Shown here piece after piece: positions 1-8,730 of a stretch of 58,742 nt of DNA. This DNA comes from an uncultured Faecalibacterium sp. (GTDB lineage Bacteria > Bacillota > Clostridia > Oscillospirales > Ruminococcaceae): contig UQGD01000011.1 of assembly GCA_900540455.1 (NCBI GenBank), positions 1 through 58,742 of the forward strand, written 5' to 3'. Position numbers and translations under genes: made by a program. The notes under the pieces are model-generated. The model had not been told where the DNA came from. It worked only from the letters and a program-made list of their open reading frames with translations, and made no database searches. How positions within the stretch are numbered: position 1 is the first letter of the stretch; each line of letters begins with the position of its first letter.

Positions 1-105
<105 letters not shown>

Positions 106-110
106 AATCG

Positions 111-142
111 AAGCCCCTGAGGATTTTCCTCGGGGGCTTTTG
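111..142 (+). terminator. Rho-independent terminator of the upstream rRNA operon
   Basis: The stem AAGCCCCTGAGG pairs with CCTCGGGGGCTT across a short TTTT-type loop, and T residues follow. It sits directly after the 5S gene. Confidence 0.85.
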
Positions 143-195
143 CTGTGCGATAAGGAAAATGCCGCTCCCCTTAAAGATCTCTGTTCCCGCTTGCG

Positions 196-224
196 TTGAC
201 TTTCCGGTATGGGTACGCTACACT
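196..224 (+). promoter_or_regulatory. Promoter of the MerR-family gene
   Basis: TTGACT (196-201), a 17-bp spacer and TACACT (219-224). The normal 17-bp spacer, rather than the stretched 19 bp of MerR-activated promoters, suggests ordinary sigma-A recognition. Confidence 0.6.
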
Positions 225-258
225 TTAGCTATGCAGTCATGTGCAGGAGGGAACAAGT

Positions 259-1068
259 ATGCGGGAGTTTTATTATTCCACCGGAGAGTTTGCCCGTCTG
301 AACGGGGTCAATAAACGGACGCTGCACTATTATGATGAGATCGGGCTGTTTTCGCCGGAACATAAAGGGGAAAATGGATACCGGTATTATACCTGTATGC
401 AGTTTGAACAGTTGGAGCTGATACTGCTTTTGCGGCGGATCGGCTTTTCCATTCAGGAGATCAAAACCTATACGCAAAGCCCTTCGGGACGGGCGCTGGA
501 ACAGCTGATCCAGGAGAAAAAGGCGGATATTGATCGCTCGATCCAGGAATTGATGGCAGCTAAGGCTTTTTTAAGCCGCAAAGCGGAAAAACTTGCGCTG
601 GAACGCAGTATCCACCCGGGAAAGATCGAGCTTGTGACGCTGCCGAAACAGGGCCTGCTGCTGAGCGCTCCCATTCGGGGGGACTATCAGGACCTGGACT
701 TTGCAGCAGCGTCTGAGTTTTCGCAGCGACTACGGGAACGCTTTGGCCTCTATGATAATTTTGGCAGCCGCATTGCGGTGGAGAATCTTCGTCAGGGCCG
801 GGGGGATGAATACGACCGCTTTTTTGCAAAAATAGAGCTGGAAAATGGGACAGTGGATGAGATACGGCCGGAAGGACAGTATCTGCAGGTGTTTATCCGT
901 GGCAGCTGGGAACAGCTGCGGGAGGGCTACCGGGCTTTGTTTGAGGAGGCAGAACGGCGGGGCTTGGAGCTGATCGGCTATGCGTATGAAGAGGGGATCA
1001 ATGAGATCTCACTCCATAGTCCAGAAGAATACCTGACCCTGATCCAGATCCAATGCCGGGAGAAATAA
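259..1068 (+). CDS. MerR-family transcriptional regulator with GyrI-like effector domain
   Basis: A 269-residue regulator. The N-terminal winged helix-turn-helix (about residues 1-70) shows the MerR pattern TGEFARLNGVNKRTLHYYDE followed by GYRYYTCMQ. A helical dimerisation segment with many Lys/Glu follows (about 75-120). The C-terminal part (about 125-265) resembles the GyrI-like small-molecule-binding domain of BmrR/TipA-type activators. I chose ATG 259 because AGGAGGG lies 8 bp upstream; a GTG at 241 is in frame but would put the ribosome binding site inside the gene. The target is unknown; the gene stands alone between the rRNA terminator and the aldolase operon. No drug pump is adjacent. 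Confidence 0.85.
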   Translation: MREFYYSTGEFARLNGVNKRTLHYYDEIGLFSPEHKGENGYRYYTCMQFEQLELILLLRRIGFSIQEIKTYTQSPSGRALEQLIQEKKADIDRSIQELMAAKAFLSRKAEKLALERSIHPGKIELVTLPKQGLLLSAPIRGDYQDLDFAAASEFSQRLRERFGLYDNFGSRIAVENLRQGRGDEYDRFFAKIELENGTVDEIRPEGQYLQVFIRGSWEQLREGYRALFEEAERRGLELIGYAYEEGINEISLHSPEEYLTLIQIQCREK

Positions 1069-1107
1069 GGGACGGTACGGGGAGTGCACAAAAGGAGTTT
1101 TCTCGCC

Positions 1108-1136
1108 TTGACAAATCCCGCAACGGCTTCCATAAT
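1108..1136 (+). promoter_or_regulatory. Promoter of the threonine aldolase/oxidoreductase operon
   Basis: TTGACA (1108-1113), a 17-bp spacer and CATAAT (1131-1136), about 38 bp before the start codon. Close to the sigma-A consensus. Confidence 0.75.
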
Positions 1137-1174
1137 GAAATTTGTAGATCGATGCTGCAAAGGAGACAAGAACC

Positions 1175-2197
1175 ATGCTGTATTTTGAAAATGATTATTG
1201 TGAAGGCGCCCATGAAGAGATCCTGAAAAAACTGGTGGAGACCAACCTGGAAAAGACCTCGGGTTATGGCACAGATCCCTATTGTGCCAGTGCCCGGGAG
1301 AAGATCCGGGCGGCTTGCAGCTGCCCGGAGGCGGATGTGTTCTTTGTTTCGGGCGGGACACAGGCCAACGTCATCGTTATTGCGGCGATGCTGCGCCGGT
1401 ACGAAGGGGTCGTGGCCGCTGCTACCGGCCATATCCACGGCCATGAGGCAGGCGCCGTGGAATATACAGGGCATAAAGTATTGGCGCTGCCGCAGACGGA
1501 TGGAAAACTTTCGGCCGCGGATCTGCGGGAGTATCTGGAGACCTATTATACCGACGCAAATCACGAGCACATGACCTTCCCTGGCATGGTGTATATCTCC
1601 TACCCCACTGAGTATGGCACGCTGTACACAAAGGCAGAGCTGGAAGCGCTGCACCAGATCTGTGCCCAGTACCAGATCCCGCTGTTTATGGACGGTGCAC
1701 GGCTGGGATATGGTCTAGCCAGCCCGGCCTGTGACCTGACCCTGTCGGATCTGGCACAGCTGACGGATGTGTTCTATATTGGCGGAACGAAAGTGGGCGC
1801 GCTGTGCGGCGAGGCCGTGGTGTTCCCTCATGGGGCGCCGGCGCATTTTATGACTATGGTCAAGCAGCAGGGTGGTCTGCTGGCCAAAGGCCGGCTGCTG
1901 GGGTTGCAGTTTGATGTGCTGTTTACCGATGACCTGTATATGAAGATCAGCCGCAACGCCATTGCAGCTGCGGAGACACTGAAAGCAGCGCTGCGGGAAA
2001 AGGGCTACCGGTTCTTCCTGGACAGCCCCACCAACCAGATCTTCGTGGTGCTGGAAAATGCCCAGCTGCAAGCACTGGAGGGCAAGGCAAAGTTTGGCTT
2101 CTGGGAGAAATTTGACGACACCCACACGGTGGTGCGCATTGCCACCAGTTGGGCTACCCGTATGGAGGAGATCCAGCAGCTGATCGAGCTGCTGTAA
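1175..2197 (+). CDS. Low-specificity L-threonine aldolase family (beta-eliminating lyase)
   Basis: A 340-residue fold-type-I PLP enzyme, full length for the family. The family splits L-threonine or L-allo-threonine to glycine and acetaldehyde. Visible landmarks are VSGGTQANV near residue 58 (cofactor phosphate pocket), FMDGARLGYGL (Asp contacting the pyridine nitrogen) and YIGGTKVGALCGE, whose Lys206 should carry PLP. ATG 1175 is preceded by AAGGAGA. The gene heads a three-gene run with two Gfo/Idh/MocA oxidoreductases, so the true substrate may be another beta-hydroxy amino acid linked to that pathway. Family assignment is firm; exact substrate is not. Confidence 0.88.
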   Translation: MLYFENDYCEGAHEEILKKLVETNLEKTSGYGTDPYCASAREKIRAACSCPEADVFFVSGGTQANVIVIAAMLRRYEGVVAAATGHIHGHEAGAVEYTGHKVLALPQTDGKLSAADLREYLETYYTDANHEHMTFPGMVYISYPTEYGTLYTKAELEALHQICAQYQIPLFMDGARLGYGLASPACDLTLSDLAQLTDVFYIGGTKVGALCGEAVVFPHGAPAHFMTMVKQQGGLLAKGRLLGLQFDVLFTDDLYMKISRNAIAAAETLKAALREKGYRFFLDSPTNQIFVVLENAQLQALEGKAKFGFWEKFDDTHTVVRIATSWATRMEEIQQLIELL

Positions 2198-2215
2198 GCC
2201 AAAAGGAGGCGCGGT

Positions 2216-3343
2216 ATGAGCAGAATCGTGCGTGCAGCGGTGATTGGGACAGGGACGATGGGCCGCAAGTATGCCCAAATGATCGCAGCAGGGCAGGTGC
2301 CTTCCATGTGTTTGGCAGCGGTAGTCTGTCGTAGCCAGGAGGCCCAGGCTTGGGCCAGAAAGACGCTGCCGGATACGGTGCAGGTGTGGGACAGCGCAGA
2401 CGCACTGTACACTGCGGCGGACAGCTTTGATGCCGTACTGGTGGTGACCCCTCATAAGAGCCATCCTCAGTTGGTGCAGCAGGCTTTTGCACAGGGCAAG
2501 CACGTTTTGTGCGACAAGCCCTCGGCGGGGTCGATCGGCCCGGCGCTGGAGATGAATGAAGCGGCGCAGGCCAGCGGGCTTGTCTACGGCATGATGTTCC
2601 ACCAGCGGATGTACCGCAAGTACTGCCGCCTGCGGGAGCTGCTGCAAAGCGGCGAGCTTGGTCAGGTGCAGCGGGTGATGCTGGAAAACAGCCGCTATTT
2701 CCGCACCTGGCAGTATCATGCATCCAGCGCCTGGCGCTCCAGCTGGGGCGGAGAAGGCGGCGGCGCTCTGCTGAACCAGGGACAGCATCTGCTGGATATC
2801 TGGCAGTGGCTGTTTGGGATGCCGGAGAGCGTCTATGCCATGATCCCGTATGGCAAATACAACAACTTTTTAGTGGACGATGAAGCAACGCTGCTGATGG
2901 AATACCCGAACCGTCAGACCGCAGTGCTGATCCTTTCGACCGGGGAAGGCGCTTATACAGAGCGGCTGGAGGTAGTAGGCAGCAAGGGAACAGCACTGCT
3001 GGAAGATGACCTGCTGACGGTGCGCCGCTTTGCCCCGGATACCGAGACCTACCGGCGCACGGCCTCCTGCACCGAGCGTCAGCAGCTGCAGCAGACGGTG
3101 ACGCAGGAGCGTTTTGGCCCGCAGGAGGAGCCGTACCCCGCTATGCTGCAGAACTTTGCACAGGCTGTGCTGGAGGGGACACCGCTGGCAGCTCCCGGTA
3201 CAGAGGGAGTGCGTGCGCTGGAGCTGACCGATGCAGCCTATCTCTCGGCCTGGCAGGGGCGCAAGGTGACGCTGCCCCTGGATGCAGAGCTGTTTGAGCG
3301 GGAGCTGGCAGCCCATATCCAACAGGAGGAGCAGCATGGCTAA
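2216..3343 (+). CDS. Gfo/Idh/MocA-family oxidoreductase (first of pair)
   Basis: A 375-residue NAD(P)-dependent oxidoreductase of the glucose-fructose oxidoreductase/inositol dehydrogenase family. The N-terminal Rossmann fold begins with VIGTGTMGRKYAQM (about residues 8-21). The family's EKP-type motif appears as CDKPSAGS near residue 100, so the catalytic lysine is present. The C-terminal alpha/beta domain carries the substrate-site segment GGGALLNQGQHLLDIWQW, with a His in the usual position. An AGGAGG lies just before ATG 2216, 18 bp after the aldolase stop. The next gene is a paralog overlapping by 8 bp, so the two are probably made together. Substrate unknown. Confidence 0.88.
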   Translation: MSRIVRAAVIGTGTMGRKYAQMIAAGQVPSMCLAAVVCRSQEAQAWARKTLPDTVQVWDSADALYTAADSFDAVLVVTPHKSHPQLVQQAFAQGKHVLCDKPSAGSIGPALEMNEAAQASGLVYGMMFHQRMYRKYCRLRELLQSGELGQVQRVMLENSRYFRTWQYHASSAWRSSWGGEGGGALLNQGQHLLDIWQWLFGMPESVYAMIPYGKYNNFLVDDEATLLMEYPNRQTAVLILSTGEGAYTERLEVVGSKGTALLEDDLLTVRRFAPDTETYRRTASCTERQQLQQTVTQERFGPQEEPYPAMLQNFAQAVLEGTPLAAPGTEGVRALELTDAAYLSAWQGRKVTLPLDAELFERELAAHIQQEEQHG

Positions 3344-4382
3344 ACTGCGTTTTCTGGTAGTGGGGTCGGGCTGGCGGTCACTGTTTTATGTCCGTATCGC
3401 ACAGGCTTTGCCCCAGCAGTTTGAGCTGTGTGCGGTGCTCTGCCGCAGTCAGGAGAAAGCAGAGCAGATCCGCCGGTATGGGGCGTCGGTGAGCACCTCT
3501 CCGGAGCAGTGCGCCGCCATGCGGCCGGATTTCGTGGTGGTGGCGGTAAACAAGGCGTCGCTGGCCCAGGTCAGCAGGGAGTGGATAGAGCGCGGTTTTG
3601 CCGTGCTGTGCGAGACCCCGGCTGCGTTAGAGACAGACCAGCTGCGCACCTTATGGAAGCTGCATACCAGTGGAGCAAAACTGCAAATTGCAGAGCAGTA
3701 CTGGCTCTACCCGGCGGTGGCCGCTAAATTGGAGGCGGTGCGTCAGGGTTTGGTAGGACAGCCCGCTTTTGCCCGGCTCTCGCTGGCGCATGGGTATCAT
3801 GCTGCCAGCTTGGCCCGGTCGTTTTTGGGCACCGGGATGCAGCCGGTGACGGTGGAGGGGCGCACCTGGCCGGTGGAGATCATTGAGACCGACTCCCGCT
3901 GGGGCAAGATCGAGCATGGCCCTCTGGTGCAAAAGACCTTGCAGCGCCATACCCTGCAATTTGCAGGCGGAGCGGTGGCCTTTGTGGATTTTTGCAACGT
4001 GCAGTACCACTCGGATCTGCGTGCGACCCACCTGAACATCCAAGGCCCCCGGGGAGAGCTGGACGATGAGACGCTGCGCTGGCTGGATGCAAGAGCGGAG
4101 CCTCAGCAGGCACAGATCCAGTGCCAGCAGGGACTGTATACGCTGGGGGATCGGGTGCTGTACCGTACCCCCTTTTATGGCAGCGGCTTGAACCAGGACG
4201 AGACGGCGATCGCCACCTTTTTGGCGGGGATGGAACGGTATCTTTCGGCAGGGGAGGCGGTGTATCCGCTGGCCGATGCTTTGCAGGATGCGTATCTGGG
4301 CATCCTGATGGAACGCAGCCTGACAGCCTCTGAGCCGGTGCAGAGCCAGTCTCAGCCCTGGATGAGGGAGAACGAAGGGTGA
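3336..4382 (+). CDS. Gfo/Idh/MocA-family oxidoreductase (second of pair)
   Basis: A 348-residue relative of its upstream neighbour. The Rossmann motif is VVGSGWRSLFYVRI at the N-terminus. The EKP-type motif is replaced by CETPAA (about residue 92), so the lysine expected to act in hydride transfer is missing, although the cofactor fold looks intact. I start it at ATG 3336, which has AGGAGGA 5 bp upstream and overlaps the previous stop by 8 bp; a longer in-frame start at 3282 lies deep inside the neighbour. It may be a partner or regulatory subunit of the first oxidoreductase, or work on a different carbonyl. A terminator follows. Confidence 0.8.
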   Translation: MAKLRFLVVGSGWRSLFYVRIAQALPQQFELCAVLCRSQEKAEQIRRYGASVSTSPEQCAAMRPDFVVVAVNKASLAQVSREWIERGFAVLCETPAALETDQLRTLWKLHTSGAKLQIAEQYWLYPAVAAKLEAVRQGLVGQPAFARLSLAHGYHAASLARSFLGTGMQPVTVEGRTWPVEIIETDSRWGKIEHGPLVQKTLQRHTLQFAGGAVAFVDFCNVQYHSDLRATHLNIQGPRGELDDETLRWLDARAEPQQAQIQCQQGLYTLGDRVLYRTPFYGSGLNQDETAIATFLAGMERYLSAGEAVYPLADALQDAYLGILMERSLTASEPVQSQSQPWMRENEG

Positions 4383-4411
4383 CCGTTCTTTTTTGCAAAA
4401 GTGTTTTTACA

Positions 4412-4439
4412 GGCGGGCGTTATGCGCCCGCCTATTTTC
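4412..4439 (+). terminator. Terminator of the aldolase/oxidoreductase operon
   Basis: GGCGGGCG-TTAT-CGCCCGCC hairpin followed by TATTTT, 30 bp after the stop of the second oxidoreductase. Confidence 0.75.
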
Positions 4440-4487
4440 TGTGGGTACAGGCAGCCCAAACTTCCCCAAAAAAAGGTGGCCCCTGGA

Positions 4488-4516
4488 TTGATTTTGGCCC
4501 CTGTTTGGGGTATACT
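4488..4516 (+). promoter_or_regulatory. Promoter of fba
   Basis: TTGATT (4488-4493), a 17-bp spacer and TATACT (4511-4516). It leaves a 5' leader of about 75 nt before the start codon. Confidence 0.75.
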
Positions 4517-4595
4517 TAACCTGTGAGTTTGTGATTCTTTGCGCAAAGTGCGTGGGAAGGCCCAAACCCTCGATAGATTGTGGAGGTAATGAATA

Positions 4596-5459
4596 ATGTT
4601 GGTAAATGCGACCGAAATGCTGCTCAAGGCCCGTGATGGCCATTATGGTGTTCCTCAGTTCAATATCAATAACCTGGAGTGGACCAAGGCAGTCCTGCTG
4701 GCCTGTGAGGAGGCCAAGAGCCCGGTGATCCTGGGTGTGTCTGAGGGTGCCGGCAAGTACATGACCGGCTTCAAGACTGTGGCTGCTATGGTCAGCGCCA
4801 TGGTGGACTCTCTGGGCATCACCGTGCCGGTGGCTCTGCACCTGGACCACGGCTCCTACGAGGGCTGCAAGGCCTGCATCGAGGCTGGCTTCTCCTCCAT
4901 CATGTTCGACGGCAGCCACTACCCCATTGAGGAGAACGTGGCAAAGACCAAGGAGCTGGTAGAGCTGGCTCACTCCAAGGGCATCTCCGTGGAGGCCGAG
5001 GTGGGCTCCATCGGCGGCGTCGAGGATGGCGTTGTGGGCACGGGCGAGATCGCTGACCCCGAGGAGTGCGCTAAGATCGCTGCTCTGGGCGTTGACTTCC
5101 TGGCTGCTGGCATCGGCAATATCCACGGTGTCTACCCCGAGAACTGGAAGGGCCTGGACTTTGAGGCTCTGGACCGCATCCACCAGGCCACCAACAACAT
5201 CCCCCTGGTGCTGCACGGCGGCACCGGCATCCCCGATGAGATGATCGCTAAGGCGATCAGCCTGGGCGTGTCCAAGATCAATATCAACACCGAGTGCCAG
5301 CTGGTGTTTGCGGAGGCTACCCGCAAGTACATCGAGGAGGGCAAGGATCAGCAGGGCAAGGGCTTTGACCCCCGTAAGCTGCTGGCTCCTGGTGTAAAGG
5401 CGATCCAGGATAAGTGCAAGGAGAAGATCGAGCTGTTCGGCTGCGCAGGCAAGGGCTAA
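4596..5459 (+). CDS. fba: Class II fructose-bisphosphate aldolase
   Basis: A 287-residue zinc-dependent aldolase that cleaves fructose-1,6-bisphosphate to dihydroxyacetone phosphate and glyceraldehyde-3-phosphate in glycolysis. Motifs are VPQFNINN near the N-terminus, ALHLDHG (catalytic Asp and zinc His), SVEAEVGSIGG, VLHGGTGIP (second zinc His and phosphate loop) and SKININTE. The length and motif order match the GatY/KbaY/Fba type. GGAGG (4582-4586) precedes ATG 4596. Codon choice is very uniform (CTG, GGC, AAG, GAG), as in other highly expressed genes here such as metK. The gene is monocistronic, with its own promoter and a strong terminator. Confidence 0.95.
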   Translation: MLVNATEMLLKARDGHYGVPQFNINNLEWTKAVLLACEEAKSPVILGVSEGAGKYMTGFKTVAAMVSAMVDSLGITVPVALHLDHGSYEGCKACIEAGFSSIMFDGSHYPIEENVAKTKELVELAHSKGISVEAEVGSIGGVEDGVVGTGEIADPEECAKIAALGVDFLAAGIGNIHGVYPENWKGLDFEALDRIHQATNNIPLVLHGGTGIPDEMIAKAISLGVSKININTECQLVFAEATRKYIEEGKDQQGKGFDPRKLLAPGVKAIQDKCKEKIELFGCAGKG

Positions 5460-5495
5460 GCTGCAGAGCACGGTTTTATCCGTAAGCAAGCAATA

Positions 5496-5533
5496 AAAAC
5501 CCCCGGTGCGGAGTTTTCCGCACCGGGGGTTTT
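5496..5533. terminator. Bidirectional terminator between fba and the TPM gene
   Basis: AAAACCCCCGGTGCGGA pairs with TCCGCACCGGGGGTTTT. A runs on the left and T runs on the right serve the convergent genes on both strands. Confidence 0.9.
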
Positions 5534-5549
5534 GTGTTTCTCAGCAAGC

Positions 5550-6326
5550 TTAAAACTTTCCGCCGTCCGACCCGCCAAATCCGTCCGAATCGACCGTGGA
5601 AGAAGAATTTGTCTCAGTCTGGGGTGGATCATAGACCTGGCTGCGGGTGGTGTGGGTATACAGGTCCACCTGGCGGTGCAGCACCAGCCCCTCGTCCGAC
5701 AGGTAGCCTGCCGCTTCCGTTTTGGGGCGGGCGGTGCGCATCTGACTGCACAGGATGCCGCATACCAGCCCGGCAATGCCCAAAGGCAGCAGGATCACCA
5801 GCGCGATCCGCCCTGCACCGGAGCCGCCCGGCATGGGTTTGCCGTGGCGTGCGTAGTAATCCAGGGTATCGCCGCACATCTCCAAAAATGTATCGGCGGC
5901 TTTTAGGTTCTCGCCGTCCGAGAGCAGCGGCTGCACTTTTTGCTCGATCTGCTGGATGCGTGCATCCGAAAAAGCCTGTACAGCGCTGCCGTAGGTGATC
6001 GTTACATAGTCCCGGGACTCCATAGCCACCAGGAACAGCACGCCGCTGTGCTGGGTCCCGCTGCCCAGCTCATGGCTGCGGTAATAGTCCTTGGCGTACT
6101 CCCGGGCGGTCTGGCTGCCCACGTTGGCACAGGTCACATAATAGACGGCGCAGTCGTGTCCATCGGCTGCTGTGGAGGCGGTCTGTTCCAGGGCGGACAG
6201 GGCGGCGGCATCAAACAGGCCATACTCATCCCGTACACTGCCGCCTGCTGCTGCCGCCGGCAGCGCCAGCCCCAGACAGAGGATCAAAACGGCCAGGAAC
6301 CGGCTGGCCCAAGATTTTTTATGCAT
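5550..6326 (-). CDS. TPM-domain exported membrane protein (YgcG-like)
   Basis: A 258-residue protein with an N-terminal signal peptide (charged MHKKSWASR, hydrophobic core, AAAAG cleavage region), an extracytoplasmic TPM domain (about residues 30-150, including YGLFDAAALSALEQ and SGVLFLVAMESRDYVTITYG), one membrane helix (about 170-190, IALVILLPLGIAGLVCGIL) and a cytoplasmic tail. The C-terminus ends in a short Ser/Gly-rich stretch (DGFGGSDGGKF) resembling the glycine-rich tails of YgcG proteins. TPM domains are reported as acid phosphatase or repair-associated domains; no activity can be assigned here. AAGGGGGC precedes ATG 6326. It is the last gene of the SPFH/zinc-ribbon operon, 14 bp behind its neighbour. 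Confidence 0.8.
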   Translation of the reverse strand: MHKKSWASRFLAVLILCLGLALPAAAAGGSVRDEYGLFDAAALSALEQTASTAADGHDCAVYYVTCANVGSQTAREYAKDYYRSHELGSGTQHSGVLFLVAMESRDYVTITYGSAVQAFSDARIQQIEQKVQPLLSDGENLKAADTFLEMCGDTLDYYARHGKPMPGGSGAGRIALVILLPLGIAGLVCGILCSQMRTARPKTEAAGYLSDEGLVLHRQVDLYTHTTRSQVYDPPQTETNSSSTVDSDGFGGSDGGKF

Positions 6327-6340
6327 GGTAAGCGCCCCCT

Positions 6341-7411
6341 TTACAACAGCAGCAAAGCCAGCACCAGCATCAGCGGCAGGCTGATGCCCGCAAACAATGC
6401 AGCAAGCCGTCCCTTGTCGATGGGCAGATCTCCGATCAGCTTACCGGTCTGGCCGTTCATGGCAAACAAGAAATCCCGCCCTTCCCATTTGGTGTGCAGC
6501 ATCCAGACCGGCAGCAGAGCATAGTGCGTCTGGGGCGGTGCTACCCGGACCTCCTCCTGCAGGGTGTGGTAGTCGGTGTAGCCGCAGATGGTGCTGTGCA
6601 GCGCAGAGGCAGTGGTGTTTTCGATGCGGGTCTTGGCCCGCTCAAAGGCGGTCTGCGCTTCCACGTCGTAGCGGTCTGCCATAAAACCCGGCAGATACGC
6701 CGTGGAAAACGGTTTCATCTCCTCCAGCGCAAAAGGCTCGATGGCATCCATGTGGGCGTCCGGCATACGGGAGGAACCGTCCGCCGGGATCCTGCAAAAG
6801 CGGGCTTCGCCCTCACGCTCCACCCGGAAATGCTGCACCGTGGTCACCTGGTAATCGCCCTCCCGGTGGGTCTCTGCCCGATGCCCCTCATAGCTGCCCT
6901 GGGCGGTGGCGGAAGCATCGAATACCCAAAAGGGGACGTAGACGCCCTGCAGCTCCTCCAGATGGTTTTCCTCCCGGAAAGCCTTCGGCAGCAGAGGCTT
7001 GCCCTTATAGTGCTTTTTCAGCGCTGCCAGGGCTTCTGCCCGGTCCATGCGGAAGGGCAGGATGAACTCTGGCTTTTGCTGGCCGGTGAACTGTCCCCCC
7101 ATAACGGTGGGGTTGCCGCAGTAAGGGCAGCTGGAAGCCGCCGTAGTGTCGGCGCAGACCAGCTCTGCCCCGCAGGAAGGACAGCTGTAACTGCGCAGGC
7201 CGCTGGTCTCCTCCTGCCCCCAAAGGGGAGCTTCGGCCTGCGCAGCAGCGGACCGGTCGGCCTGGGCCTGTTTTTCTGCATAGCGGGCCTCCATGTCCGC
7301 TACTTCGTACTGCGAGCCGCAGTAGTCGCATACCAGCTTGCCCGCCTTGCCATCAAACCGCAGGGGGCCTGTACAGGCCGGGCACTGGTAATTGGTCAGT
7401 GTATTTGCCAC
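6341..7411 (-). CDS. Zinc-ribbon (TFIIB-type) membrane-anchored protein
   Basis: A 356-residue protein. It has two zinc ribbons: CPAC...CDYC (about residues 10-35) and CPSCGAEL...CPYCGNP (about 80-105). A helical segment lies between them. The middle (about 110-320) is a beta-rich region with repeated PFWVF/YVP-like patterns and no known catalytic motif. A hydrophobic C-terminal helix (GISLPLMLVLALLLL) anchors the tail. The likely start is GTG 7411 with GAGGTGA 5-11 bp upstream; a GTG at 7420 is also in frame. It is translated 18 bp after the SPFH gene, which also bears zinc ribbons, so the two proteins may share a partner. Function unknown. Confidence 0.72.
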   Translation of the reverse strand: MANTLTNYQCPACTGPLRFDGKAGKLVCDYCGSQYEVADMEARYAEKQAQADRSAAAQAEAPLWGQEETSGLRSYSCPSCGAELVCADTTAASSCPYCGNPTVMGGQFTGQQKPEFILPFRMDRAEALAALKKHYKGKPLLPKAFREENHLEELQGVYVPFWVFDASATAQGSYEGHRAETHREGDYQVTTVQHFRVEREGEARFCRIPADGSSRMPDAHMDAIEPFALEEMKPFSTAYLPGFMADRYDVEAQTAFERAKTRIENTTASALHSTICGYTDYHTLQEEVRVAPPQTHYALLPVWMLHTKWEGRDFLFAMNGQTGKLIGDLPIDKGRLAALFAGISLPLMLVLALLLL

Positions 7412-7429
7412 AGATATCACCTCATCCCT

Positions 7430-8713
7430 TTAGCCGGCAAAAGGTTTGCCGCAGTTGGGACAGAACTTGGGGGGCTGTGCCGGGTCGGCAGGCTCCCAGC
7501 CGCAGGCAGAACAGCGGGCTGCCGGGCGGGGCTGCCCACATTCGGTGCAGAATTTCCCAAAGTTGTGTGCGCCGCAGCGGCAGACCCAGCCCTCCTGGGG
7601 GCGGGGCTGGCCACATTCAGAACAGAACTTTCCGGTATTGCCCTCATGCCCGCAGGCGCAGCGCCAGCCCGCAGCAGACGGGACCGGCTGAGGGGCGGCG
7701 GGTGTCCCCATCTGATACAGGGTCTGGGCCTGCGCACCCCCGGCTGCAGCGGCCTGCTGCATGCCCATAAAGGCCATGGCCGGCCCGGCAGCGGTGTTGG
7801 CGGCGGCAGCACGCATGGCATCGGCCTGCGCACCCACCAGGTGGGCAGCGGCCCGGGTGGGGTCCATCAGAGCGGCAGCGCGCTGCATCTCCTTGATGGC
7901 CTGCTCATCTTCCTCGCTGGCCTTGACGCTGGACAAGCCCAGAGAAACGATCTCGATGCCCCGCAGCTGGCTCCACTGGCTGCTGAGGGTGTCGTTCAGA
8001 GCCTGCGCCAGCTCTGCGGTGTGCCCCGGCAGAGCCGAATAGCGGATGCCCATGGCGCTGATCTTGGCAAAGGCAGGCTGCAAAGCGGTCATCAGCTCGG
8101 TCTTGAGCTGGCCGTCAATGGCGTCCCGGGTATACGGCTCCGAGATGTTGCCGCATACATTGGTATAGAACAAGATGGGGTTTACCACCCGGTAACTGTA
8201 CTCGCCAAAGCAGCGGATGCCGATGTCCATGTCGATGCCGGCTCGCTGGTCCACCACCCGGAAGGGGACAGGGCTGGGGGTGCCGTATTTGTTGCCCACC
8301 AGCTCCTTGGTGTTGAAATAATAGATCCGCTGGTCTGCGGCGGCCTGTCCCCCAAAGGTGAACCGCTGGCCCAGCTCCGCAAAAACATCCTCGATGCCGT
8401 TTTTGGGCAGGGAGCCAGACAGCAGCGAGGGCTGCGTGCCGGTCTGGTAGGTGTATTCGCCCGGTTCGGCGCATAGCTCCACCACCTTGCCCTGTTCCAC
8501 GATCAGGGCGCACTGGCCGTTGGCCACAGCCAGCACAGAGCCGTCGGTGATGATGTTATCACCGCCCCGGCGGTTGGAAGAACGCCCGGAACGGCGTTTC
8601 TCGCCCTGCACGGCGATCACATCGGCGGGCAGCGCATCGCAATAAAAATATTCTTTCCACTGGTCGCCCAGCACACCGCTGGCAGCTCCCAATGCAGCTT
8701 TGATCAGACCCAT
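7430..8713 (-). CDS. SPFH-domain protein with three C-terminal zinc ribbons (virion core protein-like)
   Basis: A 427-residue protein. The N-terminal two thirds (about 1-280) form an SPFH/Band-7-like domain of the type often labelled virion core protein (lumpy skin disease virus). Landmarks are GLIKAALGAASGVLGDQWKE, an early VLAVANGQCALIVEQGK strand and QWSQLRGIEIVSLGLSSVKAS. An Ala/Gln/Met-rich helical linker follows (about 285-345). Three zinc ribbons end the protein: CACGHEGNTGKFCSECG, CRCGAHNFGKFCTECG and a longer CSACGW...CPNCG. I start at ATG 8713 with AAGGAGCG 9 bp upstream; a longer in-frame start would overlap the promoter. First gene of a three-gene operon, probably acting at the membrane as a scaffold. 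Confidence 0.75.
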   Translation of the reverse strand: MGLIKAALGAASGVLGDQWKEYFYCDALPADVIAVQGEKRRSGRSSNRRGGDNIITDGSVLAVANGQCALIVEQGKVVELCAEPGEYTYQTGTQPSLLSGSLPKNGIEDVFAELGQRFTFGGQAAADQRIYYFNTKELVGNKYGTPSPVPFRVVDQRAGIDMDIGIRCFGEYSYRVVNPILFYTNVCGNISEPYTRDAIDGQLKTELMTALQPAFAKISAMGIRYSALPGHTAELAQALNDTLSSQWSQLRGIEIVSLGLSSVKASEEDEQAIKEMQRAAALMDPTRAAAHLVGAQADAMRAAAANTAAGPAMAFMGMQQAAAAGGAQAQTLYQMGTPAAPQPVPSAAGWRCACGHEGNTGKFCSECGQPRPQEGWVCRCGAHNFGKFCTECGQPRPAARCSACGWEPADPAQPPKFCPNCGKPFAG

Positions 8714-8730
8714 AACACAACGCTCCTTTT

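Noticed and set aside
6494..8476. Long open frame of 660 codons on the plus strand opposite the SPFH/zinc-ribbon genes
   Set aside because: It has no ribosome binding site or known motif, and the minus-strand genes in the same place have clear domains and starts; it is a GC-rich shadow frame.
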